Program-made: the position numbers and the translations under genes
Notes under the pieces: model-generated
Told to the model about the DNA's origin: nothing
The model's database searches: none
Seen by the model: only the letters and a program-made list of their open reading frames with translations
Source of the DNA: an uncultured Caryophanales bacterium
Lineage (GTDB): Bacteria > Bacillota_I > Bacilli_A > RFN20 > CAG-826
Length of the DNA stretch: 52,127 nt
Reading direction: 5' to 3'
Assembly (NCBI GenBank): GCA_946185585.1
Contig: CAMHJP010000004.1
Coordinates: forward strand, 1 to 52,127
In this document: piece by piece, positions 8,019 to 17,400 of the stretch
Layout of the letters: every line of letters starts with the position of its first letter
How positions within the stretch are numbered: position 1 is the first letter of the stretch

Positions 8019-8885
8019 ATGCCAAGCATGATTGAATTAATTAAAGAACTTCGTGATCGTACTGGTGCAGGCATGATGGATTGCAAGCACGCCTTAGAAG
8101 AATCCGGTGAAGATGTTGAAAAAGCCATCGACTGGTTACGTCAAAAAGGTATTGCTAAAGCCCAAGCCAAAGCATCCCGTATCGCCGCTGAAGGTTTAGC
8201 CGAAGTTCAAGTTAATGGAAACAAAGCCATTATCTGCGAAATCAACTGTGAAACAGACTTCGTTTCTAAGGGTGAAAAATTCCACGCCTTAGTGAGCGAA
8301 TCTGCTAAAGTCACATTAGAAAAGGGCTGCACTTCTTTAGAAGAAGCTAAGGAAGCAACAAAATCCTTATTCACCGATGCTACAGTTTCAATGGGTGAAA
8401 AACTTGACTATCGTCGTTTTGAAATCGTTGAAAAGAAAGCTAGTGAAGGATTTGGTTCCTACATCCACATGGGTGGTAAGATTGCAACTTTAGTTGTTCT
8501 TGATAAAGAAGATCCTGAATTTGCAAAAGGCTTAGCAATGCATATTGCTGCGAATGCTCCAAAGTATGTTGCTGAAGAAGACATTCCAGCTGACGTTATT
8601 GCTCACGAAAAACAAATTGCTTTGGAGAACATGAAAGAAGATCCAAAGATGGCTGGAAAACCAGCTCAAATGCTCGAAGGCATTGCCAATGGCAAGGTGA
8701 AGAAAATTCTTTCTGAATCTGTCTTAGGTAGCCAAGCATACTTACTTGATGGCGAAAAGAGCGTTGCTCAAGTCGCTAAAGAAAAAGGAATTAAGATTGT
8801 TAAATTCATTCGTTACTCCGTTGGTGAAGGTATCGAAAAACGTAAAGATAACTTTGCTGAAGAAGTCATGAAGGAAATTAAGTAA
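8019..8885 (+). CDS. tsf: Translation elongation factor Ts
   Basis: EF-Ts is the guanine-nucleotide exchange factor for EF-Tu. The N-terminal UBA-like domain contains LRDRTGAGMMDCKHALEE, and the exchange-core motif CETDFVSKGEKF is present. The 288-aa length is typical. It follows rpsB with a 2-base gap and is probably co-transcribed and co-regulated with it. AGAAGG lies about 11 nt before the ATG. Confidence 0.96.
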   Translation: MPSMIELIKELRDRTGAGMMDCKHALEESGEDVEKAIDWLRQKGIAKAQAKASRIAAEGLAEVQVNGNKAIICEINCETDFVSKGEKFHALVSESAKVTLEKGCTSLEEAKEATKSLFTDATVSMGEKLDYRRFEIVEKKASEGFGSYIHMGGKIATLVVLDKEDPEFAKGLAMHIAANAPKYVAEEDIPADVIAHEKQIALENMKEDPKMAGKPAQMLEGIANGKVKKILSESVLGSQAYLLDGEKSVAQVAKEKGIKIVKFIRYSVGEGIEKRKDNFAEEVMKEIK

Positions 8886-8906
8886 TTCCAAAAGGAGAGC
8901 CAAAAG

Positions 8907-9620
8907 GTGTATAAACGTATTCTTATCAAACTATCTGGCGAAGCACTCGCTGGAGACAAGAGTAATGGTATTTTAGACCCGGAGGCTCTTTTAAATATTT
9001 CCAAGGTGATTAAAGAAATTGCCCAAACCGGCACTGAAGTTTGTGTCGTGATTGGGGCTGGAAATATTTGTCGCGGTTCACTTGTTGAGAAAAGTGGAAT
9101 CGAACGTGTCACTGGTGATAAGATGGGGATGCTAGGAACAGTTATTAATTCCTTCGCATTAGCCAATACTTTACAAAATATCCAGCAAAATGCGGTTGTT
9201 TTGTCTGCTGTACCAATGGAAACGTTCACTCCAACTTTCTCCAAAGAACTCGCTGATAAGTATCTTAAAGAGAAGACTGTTGTCGTCTTTGGTGGAGGTA
9301 CTGGAAAGCCATTCTTTACAACCGATACTTGTGCTACATTACGTGCTATTGAGGTTGGTTGTGACGCAATTTTAATTGCGAAGAATGGTGTTGATGGTAT
9401 CTATAGCGATGATCCTCGCATTAACAAAGACGCTTATATGTTTAAAGAAATCACCTGCTCTGAAATCATTGCTAAAAATCTGAAAGTAATGGATTTAACA
9501 GCAGTGGAAATGCTCAAGGATCAAAACATTGATGTTCGCGTTTTTAATATGCAAAACCCGGATAATTTCCTAAAAGTTGTGCGTAAAGAAGATGTCGGAA
9601 CAACAATTAAGAGAGGATAA
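8907..9620 (+). CDS. pyrH: Uridylate kinase (UMP kinase)
   Basis: Hexameric bacterial UMP kinase of the amino-acid-kinase fold, converting UMP to UDP. The 237-aa protein has IKLSGEAL near the N-terminus, GAGNICRG (usually GGGN.WRG), GDKMGMLGTVIN, and the C-terminal KNGVDGIYSDDPR. It starts at GTG 8907 with AAAGGAGAG upstream. Gene order rpsB-tsf-pyrH-frr is near universal in Bacilli. Confidence 0.95.
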   Translation: MYKRILIKLSGEALAGDKSNGILDPEALLNISKVIKEIAQTGTEVCVVIGAGNICRGSLVEKSGIERVTGDKMGMLGTVINSFALANTLQNIQQNAVVLSAVPMETFTPTFSKELADKYLKEKTVVVFGGGTGKPFFTTDTCATLRAIEVGCDAILIAKNGVDGIYSDDPRINKDAYMFKEITCSEIIAKNLKVMDLTAVEMLKDQNIDVRVFNMQNPDNFLKVVRKEDVGTTIKRG

Positions 9621-9625
9621 AAAAC

Positions 9626-10171
9626 ATGGATGATATTACATTAGAATGTCAAAGTAGATTGCAAAAAACTGTTGAAGCTTTACGTGGAGAATTAGTTCTT
9701 ATTCGTACAGGCCGAGCAACCCCAGCAATTCTTGACCGCGTTCAATGCGATTATTATGGAGATAAAATTGCGGTAAACCAAATTTCCTCAATTACTGTTC
9801 CAGAACCACGTCAGTTACTGATTAAACCATATGATCGTAACGACATTAAATCCATTGTTGCCGGAATCGCTGCTGCTAATCTTGGTGTTAACCCAGTTAG
9901 CGAAGGTGATTGCATTCGCTTAACCTTCCCACCATTAACTGAAGACACACGTCGTGAGTTAGTGAAGAAAGCTAAAGCGACTGCTGAAAACAGCAAAGTT
10001 GCCGTTAGAAATATCCGTCGTGAATACATCGACTTTGTCAAAGAAGCCGAAGACATGACTGAGGATTATCAGAAACGAGTTCAAGACGAAATTCAAAAAG
10101 TCGTCGATGAAGCGATTCAACAGATTGATCAAATTCTAGCGGAAAAAGAGAAAGATATTCTCTCAATCTAA
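9626..10171 (+). CDS. frr: Ribosome recycling factor
   Basis: RRF splits post-termination ribosomes with EF-G. Length 181 aa (family about 185) with LVLIRTGRATPAILDRV, VPEPRQLLIKPYD and the helical C-terminus containing NIRREYID. AGAGGAT precedes the ATG. A strong terminator follows, so this ends the rpsB operon. Confidence 0.96.
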   Translation: MDDITLECQSRLQKTVEALRGELVLIRTGRATPAILDRVQCDYYGDKIAVNQISSITVPEPRQLLIKPYDRNDIKSIVAGIAAANLGVNPVSEGDCIRLTFPPLTEDTRRELVKKAKATAENSKVAVRNIRREYIDFVKEAEDMTEDYQKRVQDEIQKVVDEAIQQIDQILAEKEKDILSI

Positions 10172-10181
10172 GAAACAAAAT

Positions 10182-10206
10182 AAGGAGGGTAATTCCTCCT
10201 TTTCTT
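10182..10206 (+). terminator. Terminator of the rpsB-tsf-pyrH-frr operon
   Basis: AAGGAGG (10182-10188) pairs perfectly with CCTCCTT (10195-10201) around a 6-nt loop, followed by a T-rich tail. Confidence 0.85.
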
Positions 10207-10251
10207 TTAGAACTTTTACAATTCTTTATTTATTGTGCTTTCGTATGCGTG

Positions 10252-10257
10252 TATAAT
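10252..10257 (+). promoter_or_regulatory. -10 box of uppS (near-leaderless)
   Basis: TATAAT ends 7 nt before the uppS ATG, so the predicted transcript has a leader of about one base. No convincing Shine-Dalgarno sequence or well-spaced -35 box was seen. Confidence 0.6.
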
Positions 10258-10264
10258 GTAAGGC

Positions 10265-10999
10265 ATGAAACGCGAGATCGAGTTAAATAAACCAATTACA
10301 CACATTGCTTTCATTATGGATGGCAATGGAAGATGGGCCAATGCACGTGGTCTTCCACGCACCAAAGGTCACAAAGAAGCAATGAACAGAATCATCGAAG
10401 TTTTTGATCATTGTAAGGATTATGGAATTAAGGTTTGTTCGTTTTATGCTTTCTCCACTGAAAACTGGAAAAGACCGAAAAGTGAGATTTCTCAACTTTT
10501 TAGATATTTAGAGATTTTCTTTAAGAAAGAAATCGATCACCTCATGCGTGACGGTGTTCGTATTGTTATCTCTGGAGATATTTCTCGTCTTCCAGAAAAA
10601 ACACAAAAAACTTGTTATAAGTCGATTGAAATGACAAAAAATAACGATAAATTTGTCATGAATATTTGCTTGAACTACGGTGGAAAAGAAGAAATCACTC
10701 GAGCTGCTAGACAAATTGCCGAAGAAGTGAAAAATGGTTCTTTAAAGATTGAAGACATTAATGAACAAGTCTTCGAAAATCATCTTTATACAAAAGGTTT
10801 GCCAAATGTTGACCTTTTAGTTCGCACATCTGGTGAAGAAAGAACAAGTAACTTCTTACCATGGCAACTTGCTTATGCAGAATTTGTTTTCACTAAAGTT
10901 CATTGGCCAGACTTTAAGCGTGAAGCTTTTGTTGATTGTTTAAGAGAATATAACAATCGTAACAGACGTTTCGGAGGTTTAGATCATGGAAAAAAATAA
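10265..10999 (+). CDS. uppS: Undecaprenyl diphosphate synthase (cis-prenyltransferase)
   Basis: Makes the C55 lipid carrier for cell-envelope polymers from FPP and IPP. The 244-aa protein has the signature FIMDGNGRWANARGL with catalytic Asp19, the SFYAFSTENWKRP motif and a C-terminal DLLVRTSGEERTSNFLPWQ. It starts a new transcription unit after the frr terminator. It overlaps cdsA by 14 bases, so uppS-cdsA-dxr-rseP is a tight operon. Confidence 0.96.
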   Translation: MKREIELNKPITHIAFIMDGNGRWANARGLPRTKGHKEAMNRIIEVFDHCKDYGIKVCSFYAFSTENWKRPKSEISQLFRYLEIFFKKEIDHLMRDGVRIVISGDISRLPEKTQKTCYKSIEMTKNNDKFVMNICLNYGGKEEITRAARQIAEEVKNGSLKIEDINEQVFENHLYTKGLPNVDLLVRTSGEERTSNFLPWQLAYAEFVFTKVHWPDFKREAFVDCLREYNNRNRRFGGLDHGKK

Positions 11000-11990
11000 A
11001 CTCAGCCCTGAGCAAAAACATTCGATTAAGGTTAGAACACTAACAGGAGTAGCTTTAGTTGCTTTGCTCGTTCCAGCAATAATCTTTGGAAGCATCTATT
11101 TTGTTGCTCTTTCTGTTTTGATTGCTATCTGTTTTGCCTACGAAAGTGTTCATATTACAAACTTAAAAGGCAAAACTAGAATAGTTACATTTGTGGTGGT
11201 AATTATCTTATTAATTGCTACCTGTTACTATGTAATTTTCCGAAATTATATTGATGCCGTACGAGCACATGAACGAATTGATTTTGCAAACTTCTTCACA
11301 GTTAACTTCTCCGAATTAAAACTATCGGAAATGCTTCTTTTGACGACTGCTGCAGTTTTATTTGTCATGTGTTTCTTTAGTCGTGAATTTACGATTCGTT
11401 ACGTCTTCTATTTCTTCTCAATGATTGTTGTTTTGAGTTTAGGAATTCAAGCGTTGTTATATTTGCGATTTGCTCCATTCACAATGTTTGGGTCAAATGG
11501 AACTGTGATTACTGAAAACGGCTTTGTCTATGGACAATCATTATTGTTAATTAGCTACGTTATTGTTGGCGTTTGCGCCAATGATATTGGTGCTTTCTTT
11601 GTTGGTTTACTATTTGGAAAACACAAGATGGCTCCAGAAATTTCCCCAAAGAAAACTTGGGAAGGAGCAATTGGCGGCATCGCTATTTCTTTCGCCATCA
11701 CATTTGCTTTTGCCATGATTATGGGAGGTGTCGGTTTACCAATTCTTCCTCAACTCGATTTAAATCACTGGTATTGGGTAATGATTATTTCACTTCTCAT
11801 CCCATTCTTCGGAGATATTGGCGACTTCTTCTTCTCATCGATTAAGAGAAGTTTTGGAGTAAAAGATTTCTCCGCTATTCTTCCAGGACACGGTGGTGTT
11901 CTTGACCGCCTTGATTCCTTAATTTTTGCTAGTGGTCTCGTTAGTGGCTTACTAGTTTTTATGGAAATGATTGAAAAGTTTACAGCATGA
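10986..11990 (+). CDS. cdsA: Phosphatidate cytidylyltransferase
   Basis: Integral membrane enzyme making CDP-diacylglycerol from CTP and phosphatidate. The 334-aa protein has several hydrophobic helices, the ISPKKTWEGAIGG motif, and the C-terminal signature GDIGDFFFSSIKRSFGVKD followed by LPGHGGVLDRLDS. A loop near residues 85-120 makes it longer than the usual 260-290 aa. CGGAGG precedes the ATG inside uppS. The stop overlaps the dxr start (ATGA). Confidence 0.95.
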   Translation: MEKNKLSPEQKHSIKVRTLTGVALVALLVPAIIFGSIYFVALSVLIAICFAYESVHITNLKGKTRIVTFVVVIILLIATCYYVIFRNYIDAVRAHERIDFANFFTVNFSELKLSEMLLLTTAAVLFVMCFFSREFTIRYVFYFFSMIVVLSLGIQALLYLRFAPFTMFGSNGTVITENGFVYGQSLLLISYVIVGVCANDIGAFFVGLLFGKHKMAPEISPKKTWEGAIGGIAISFAITFAFAMIMGGVGLPILPQLDLNHWYWVMIISLLIPFFGDIGDFFFSSIKRSFGVKDFSAILPGHGGVLDRLDSLIFASGLVSGLLVFMEMIEKFTA

Positions 11991-13117
11991 AAAAAGTACT
12001 TTTGTTAGGAGCTTCAGGATCAATCGGTTCTCAGACTCTAGATATTATTAGACAATATCCAAATGAGTTTGAACTTGTTGGTTTTTCTGTTGGTAAAAAC
12101 CTAGCAAAAGCAAAAGAAATATTAAACGAATTTAAAACAGTAAAATTCGCATATATTACCAGCAAATTACCAGCAAACGAACTTAAAAACGAGTTTAAAA
12201 ATGTTTCTGTATTTTGGGGTAAATGTGGATTAAAAAGAATAATTAAAAAGACAGATTTCGATCTTTGTGTTGATGCTTTAGTTGGCTTTGTTGGATTAGA
12301 ACCAGCAATCAATGTTTTAAAGAAAAATAAGATTCTTTGCTTAGCTAACAAAGAGGCACTAGTTGCTGGAGGAACAATCATCAACAAACTTCTTGATGAG
12401 GGAAAAGGTAAACTTTATCCAATTGATTCGGAACATGTCGCGTTAGCTAAATGCTTATCTAAATGCGATATCAAGGATGTGAAGAGTCTGATTATTACAG
12501 CAAGCGGAGGAGCTCTTCGAAATGTCGAGATTTCTAAACTTGCTGAACAAACTCCAGAAGACGCCTTACGTCATCCAACATGGAAGATGGGGGCAAAAAT
12601 CACGATTGATTGTGCAACAATGATGAATAAAGGTTTTGAAATCATTGAAGCATATTATCTCTATCATTTCCCATTAAACAAGATTAGAGTCCAAATGCAC
12701 GATGAATCTTTGATTCACTCAGCAGTCGAACTTAATGATGGAACGCTTATTGTAGATTATGGAAAACCGGATATGCACGAACCAATTAAATGGGCCATGT
12801 TTGAAGGGAAAAGTGAATTTAAAGTATACACTGTTAAATCTTTAGACGAATTTAAGGATTGTCATTTCCATGAATATGACTACAAACGATATCCGTGCAC
12901 AGAGATTGCTAAACAAGCTTTGCTTGAAGGTGCTTCAAAGATGATTGCATTAAATGCCACAAATGAAACAGCCGTGTATCGATTCTTGAATCACGAGATT
13001 GGTTATTTAGATATTGCAAAATTTGTTGGTAAAAAGGTGGAGGAACAAAAACTAATTCGAAATCCATCATTATGCCAAATTAAACGTATAGATAAGAAAG
13101 CTAGGAGGGTAAATTAA
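11987..13117 (+). CDS. dxr: 1-deoxy-D-xylulose 5-phosphate reductoisomerase
   Basis: Second enzyme of the MEP isoprenoid pathway, so this organism makes IPP by the non-mevalonate route. The 376-aa protein has the NADPH motif GASGSIGSQT (8-17), NKEALVAGG, the metal/substrate motifs IDSEHVAL and TASGGALRN, and HPTWKMGAKITIDCATMMNKG. In that last motif the usual DSATMMNKG Ser is Cys. It overlaps cdsA by 4 bases and rseP by 1. Two partial copies of the ACCAGCAAA motif occur at 12158-12178. Confidence 0.95.
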   Translation: MKKVLLLGASGSIGSQTLDIIRQYPNEFELVGFSVGKNLAKAKEILNEFKTVKFAYITSKLPANELKNEFKNVSVFWGKCGLKRIIKKTDFDLCVDALVGFVGLEPAINVLKKNKILCLANKEALVAGGTIINKLLDEGKGKLYPIDSEHVALAKCLSKCDIKDVKSLIITASGGALRNVEISKLAEQTPEDALRHPTWKMGAKITIDCATMMNKGFEIIEAYYLYHFPLNKIRVQMHDESLIHSAVELNDGTLIVDYGKPDMHEPIKWAMFEGKSEFKVYTVKSLDEFKDCHFHEYDYKRYPCTEIAKQALLEGASKMIALNATNETAVYRFLNHEIGYLDIAKFVGKKVEEQKLIRNPSLCQIKRIDKKARRVN

Positions 13118-14478
13118 TGACTGCTTGGGATTGGATTGTATCAGTTATCTTATTTGTTGTTTCGTTAAGTGCCCTAATTAGCATTCACGAACTTGGACAC
13201 TTATCCATGGCTAAACTTTTTAAAGTTTATTGTTTTGAATATTCCATTGGATTTGGTCCAGCCTTATTACATAAGAAAAGAAAAGGCGGCGAGACATATT
13301 TCTCAATTCGCGCCATTCCATTTGGTGGATATGTTTCAATGTACGGCGAAGAAGGAACAGAACCTGAAGAAGGACTTAACCTTTCACAAGAAAGATCTCT
13401 TGAGGGCATTAAGAAATGGAAGAAAGCAATTGTTCTTGTAGCTGGTGTAGTTTTAAATGCGATATTAGCTTTTATTCTCATTGCTATTTCTAACTTAGCT
13501 TTCCCACGAGTTGTCACAACCAGATATGCTTCGATTAGTGAAGGTAGCACAGCAGCAACTGTCTTAAAAGATAATGACTGGATGAAGCATTATCATAAAA
13601 GCTACATTTCTTATGAATACACAAGTGAAGATAAAGTTATCCATGCTGGCCAATTTTACGTTATTGATGAAAGTACCGAAATTGATGGAGAAAAATACGT
13701 TTTGGCGTATGCTCCAAAAGGTACAAAGCATTACACCAAATTTAGTGATGGAATTTTAATTTATCCAGCAATTGCTGGTGAAAATATTGCAAAAGATCGC
13801 GGTGATGGCACCTATGAAGTAATCAACAAACCACTTTATGACGCCTACTTTAATGTCGATCAATTAATTAATAAAGATGAGCTCTATGCCGACTTCACAA
13901 AGAAGACTTATTCTGCATTTGAGAATAAGACTTTTGTGGCTCATCTTCAATTCGATCGCTATAATTCAACAACGGAAAAATATGAAACTATTAACTTTAA
14001 CCCAACCATCAAAGCTGTTCAAAGCGGTGATAAATATGTTTGGGATGACATTGGTCTTTCATTTAAAACGATGAATGACAAGAACTGGACATTTGGTGAT
14101 CGAGTTTCACAAACATTTAAAGATTATGGAAATGCTTCAATAGCAGTTTTCAAAGGTATTGGAACACTCTTTACTAGCGGAATTAAAAACATGTCTGGTA
14201 TTGTCGGTATCTTTGATATGACAGCAAACCTTTATGGTTCATATACATTTGCCACTTATTTATATTTTTGGGGTATGATTAGTGTTAACTTAGCGATCTT
14301 TAACTTGTTACCATTCCCAGGATTAGATGGTTTTGCTCTACTTGTGACAGTTATTGAAGGTATTACTAAGAAGAAAATTCCAAGCAAAGTGAAAGGCATT
14401 ATGTCTGCTGTTGGATTAGTTCTTCTCTTTGGATTAATGATTGCCATTGTGGTGCTTGATATTATCAAACTGGTGTAA
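13117..14478 (+). CDS. rseP: Site-2 intramembrane metalloprotease, RseP/RasP family
   Basis: S2P-family protease that clips membrane anchors such as anti-sigma factors and signal-peptide remnants. The 453-aa protein has HELGH (24-28) in the first helix, FGGYVSMYGEE after it, a large extracytoplasmic region (about 130-320), MSGIVGIF, and the second metal site NLLPFPGLDGFALL. The extracytoplasmic region shows no recognisable PDZ motif, unlike typical family members. It overlaps dxr by one base and is followed by polC after 4 bases. Confidence 0.9.
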   Translation: MTAWDWIVSVILFVVSLSALISIHELGHLSMAKLFKVYCFEYSIGFGPALLHKKRKGGETYFSIRAIPFGGYVSMYGEEGTEPEEGLNLSQERSLEGIKKWKKAIVLVAGVVLNAILAFILIAISNLAFPRVVTTRYASISEGSTAATVLKDNDWMKHYHKSYISYEYTSEDKVIHAGQFYVIDESTEIDGEKYVLAYAPKGTKHYTKFSDGILIYPAIAGENIAKDRGDGTYEVINKPLYDAYFNVDQLINKDELYADFTKKTYSAFENKTFVAHLQFDRYNSTTEKYETINFNPTIKAVQSGDKYVWDDIGLSFKTMNDKNWTFGDRVSQTFKDYGNASIAVFKGIGTLFTSGIKNMSGIVGIFDMTANLYGSYTFATYLYFWGMISVNLAIFNLLPFPGLDGFALLVTVIEGITKKKIPSKVKGIMSAVGLVLLFGLMIAIVVLDIIKLV

Positions 14479-14482
14479 AACG

Positions 14483-17400
14483 ATGAACGACAAGATGAAA
14501 CGATTCTTAACATCAATCGGGATTAACAATCTCGAATCTTTTGATTTGGATTTTGATCTTGTCACTCGTAATCCATTTAAACGAGAGCAAGTTGATATGC
14601 TTGTGGTGAAGGATACTCCATGGGATTACGAATATCTTGAGCAGCTTCAACATGCTTTAGAAACAGTTACTTACCCAATCGACATTAAGTTCTCTTATAA
14701 AAAGAAACCAACTGTTGAAGATGCAATTCGACTCTTCCCTGATTGGCATCGCTCACATAACCGATTTGTTTCTGAACAGGTTTTAGAAAATAAAGATGGT
14801 CAAATCCTGTTCGTTTTTAAAACAGATGAAGATTTAAAAAAGAACCGGCAAATCATGGATGATTTTAAAGAATTCTTGAAGTTTTTAAGTTATCGTTTTG
14901 ATGTTATTTCCGAAGTTCGTGAGGAAGAAAAAACAACTCCAAATGTTTCTCAAAAAGTCTTAGAAAAGATGGAAGAGAAAGCAAATGAAGTTTACGAAGA
15001 AGAAAACGCTGAACGAGGCGATGAAGAAGATGATTCCTACTATAAAAACGCCGAAATGGTTGAAGAAGAGGAAGAGGAAACGGCTTTAAAAGCATACGAA
15101 GAACAATACATCGAAGCTTTAAAAGACAATATCTCTCGTCTCAAAGACCTTGGAAAGAACACAAAGATAAACAAAACTAACAGTGATTACGATCCTCAAT
15201 CCTGGAGAGATTCCATTCCGTTTAAGAAATATACTGATTTCTCTTTAATTAAAGAGGATAGCGGAAACGTCGACATTACTGGCGAAGTTTTCGGTATCGA
15301 TAAAATCCGTACAAATTTCTTTGGTAAAGCGGTTTGCCCATGTGGTTTAGGCAATGGAACCCAAGCCATCAACATTCGTATTGTTGAAAACAAACATACA
15401 AGTGTAGAAGATATCGAGAAACTCAAAAACTCGATGTACATTCATATTAAAGGTTATGCCGAAGCTGATAAGCGTAGTGGACAAGTTTCAGTTACTGCTC
15501 GTGGCTTTGAAATTGTTCCACCTCCAGCAATGAGAAGTGATGATGAAGAACAAAAACGTGTTGAACTACATCTTCATACAAGAATGTCCGTAATGGATGG
15601 TGTCACTTCAATTACTGATTATTGTAAACTTGCTAAAGCAATGGGGCACAAAGCTGTTGCTGTCACCGACCATGGTGTTGTTCAATCATTCCCTGAAGCT
15701 CAAAATGCTCAAAAAGAAACTGGAGTCAAAATTCTATACGGTTCCGAGTTATACATGGTTAATGATGAACTTCCGTTCGCTTTAAACCCACAACCTATCC
15801 CATTAAGAAATACTGCTTATGTTGTATTCGACTTAGAAACAACAGGATTGTCTAAAGAATATGACCGTATTACTGAATTCGGCGCAATTCGTTTTGAACA
15901 TGGTAACATAGTTAAAACTGAAGACTTCTTTATTAATCCAACAATTCCAATTCCTCAAAAAGTCCAAGATAAAACACACATCACTCAAGCCATGGTGAAT
16001 AATGCTCCAAAGTTTGAAGAATGTGCTGATCGTATCATCGATTTCTTTAAAGATGCAATCATTGTTTCACATAACATTACATTTGACCTTGGCTTTATTA
16101 ACGCTTCTTTAATTCGTATGGGAAGAGAACCAATCAATCCACCAGCGATTGATACTCTTTCCTTATCCCACTACATGTTCCCAGAAGCAGGTTCTCATCG
16201 TTTGGGTTCTTTAAGCAGAAACCTTGGAATTCAATCATATAACGATGAAGAAGCTCACCGTGCTGACTACGATGCGAAGGTCTTAAATGAAGTTTGGTTA
16301 GCTATGCTAAATCGTTTAACTGAACACAATATGGATCTGAAGCATTCAGATTTAGCCGAAATTAAAACCACTGAAGCGATGCTTAAACATATTCGCCCAA
16401 GTCACATCAACTGTCTTGTCAAAGATGAAGATGGTTTTAGAGCGTTATATGAACTCGTTTCTTTATCTCATATTAAATATTTAGCTGATGTTCCAAAGAC
16501 TCCAAAAAGAGAAATCTCTCGCTTAAGAGAACACCTTTTACTTGGTTCAGCTTGTTGTAATGGTGAAGTCTTTGATGCTGCCAGAACCATGACGAAGGCT
16601 GACCTTAAAGAAGTAATGAAATTCTATGACTTTATTGAAGTTCAACCTCCAGAGAACTATCGTCACCTTGTTAATCTTGGTAGCATTGATAGCTTTGATG
16701 AAGTGAAAAAATACATTAAAGACATCGTTGAATGCGCAGATGAAATTGGTAAACCAGTCGTTGCCACAGGTGATGTTCACTATTTAAATCCAGAAGATAA
16801 AATTACTCGTGATGTTTATATTTCAGCTAAAGCTGTTGGTGGTAAACTCCATCCACTTCATATGAGAGATACATCTTTACAAGCTCCTGATCAACATTAT
16901 CGTTCAACAAAAGAAATGCTCGACGCTTTCTCTTTCCTAGGCAAAGAAAAAGCTTTTGAAATTGTCGTAACAAATACAAACAAGATCGCTGATTCCATTG
17001 GTGAATTTAATCCAATCAAAAAAGATTTGCATCCACCAATTATTGAAGAAGCCCCACAAGTTTTACGCGATACTTGCTATGCCAAAGCACATGAAATTTA
17101 TGGAGACCCTCTTCCAGAAGAAATTCAAACTCGTTTAGAAAGAGAACTATCCGGTATTATTGATAACGGATATTCTGTTACTTATTACATTGCTCATGAA
17201 ATTGTCCGTCGAGCTAATGAAGCTGGCTTCGTTGTCGGCTCACGTGGTTCTGTTGGATCCTCTTTTGCAGCGCACATGTTTGGCATTACCGAAGTTAACC
17301 CACTTCGTCCACATTACCATTGTCCAAAGTGTAAACATTTAGAATGGATTGATGATCCAAATATTCACTCTGGATACGACTTACCAGATAAAAAGTGCCC

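Noticed and set aside
8813-9244. 143-codon open frame on the minus strand across the tsf/pyrH junction
   Set aside because: It is antisense to two well-supported genes, has no ribosome site and no recognisable domain. It is a shadow of codon bias.
13769-13782. CCAGCAATTGCTGG palindrome in rseP as a motif copy or operator
   Set aside because: It is inside coding sequence, matches only the first seven bases of the motif and is explained by codons for PAIAG.
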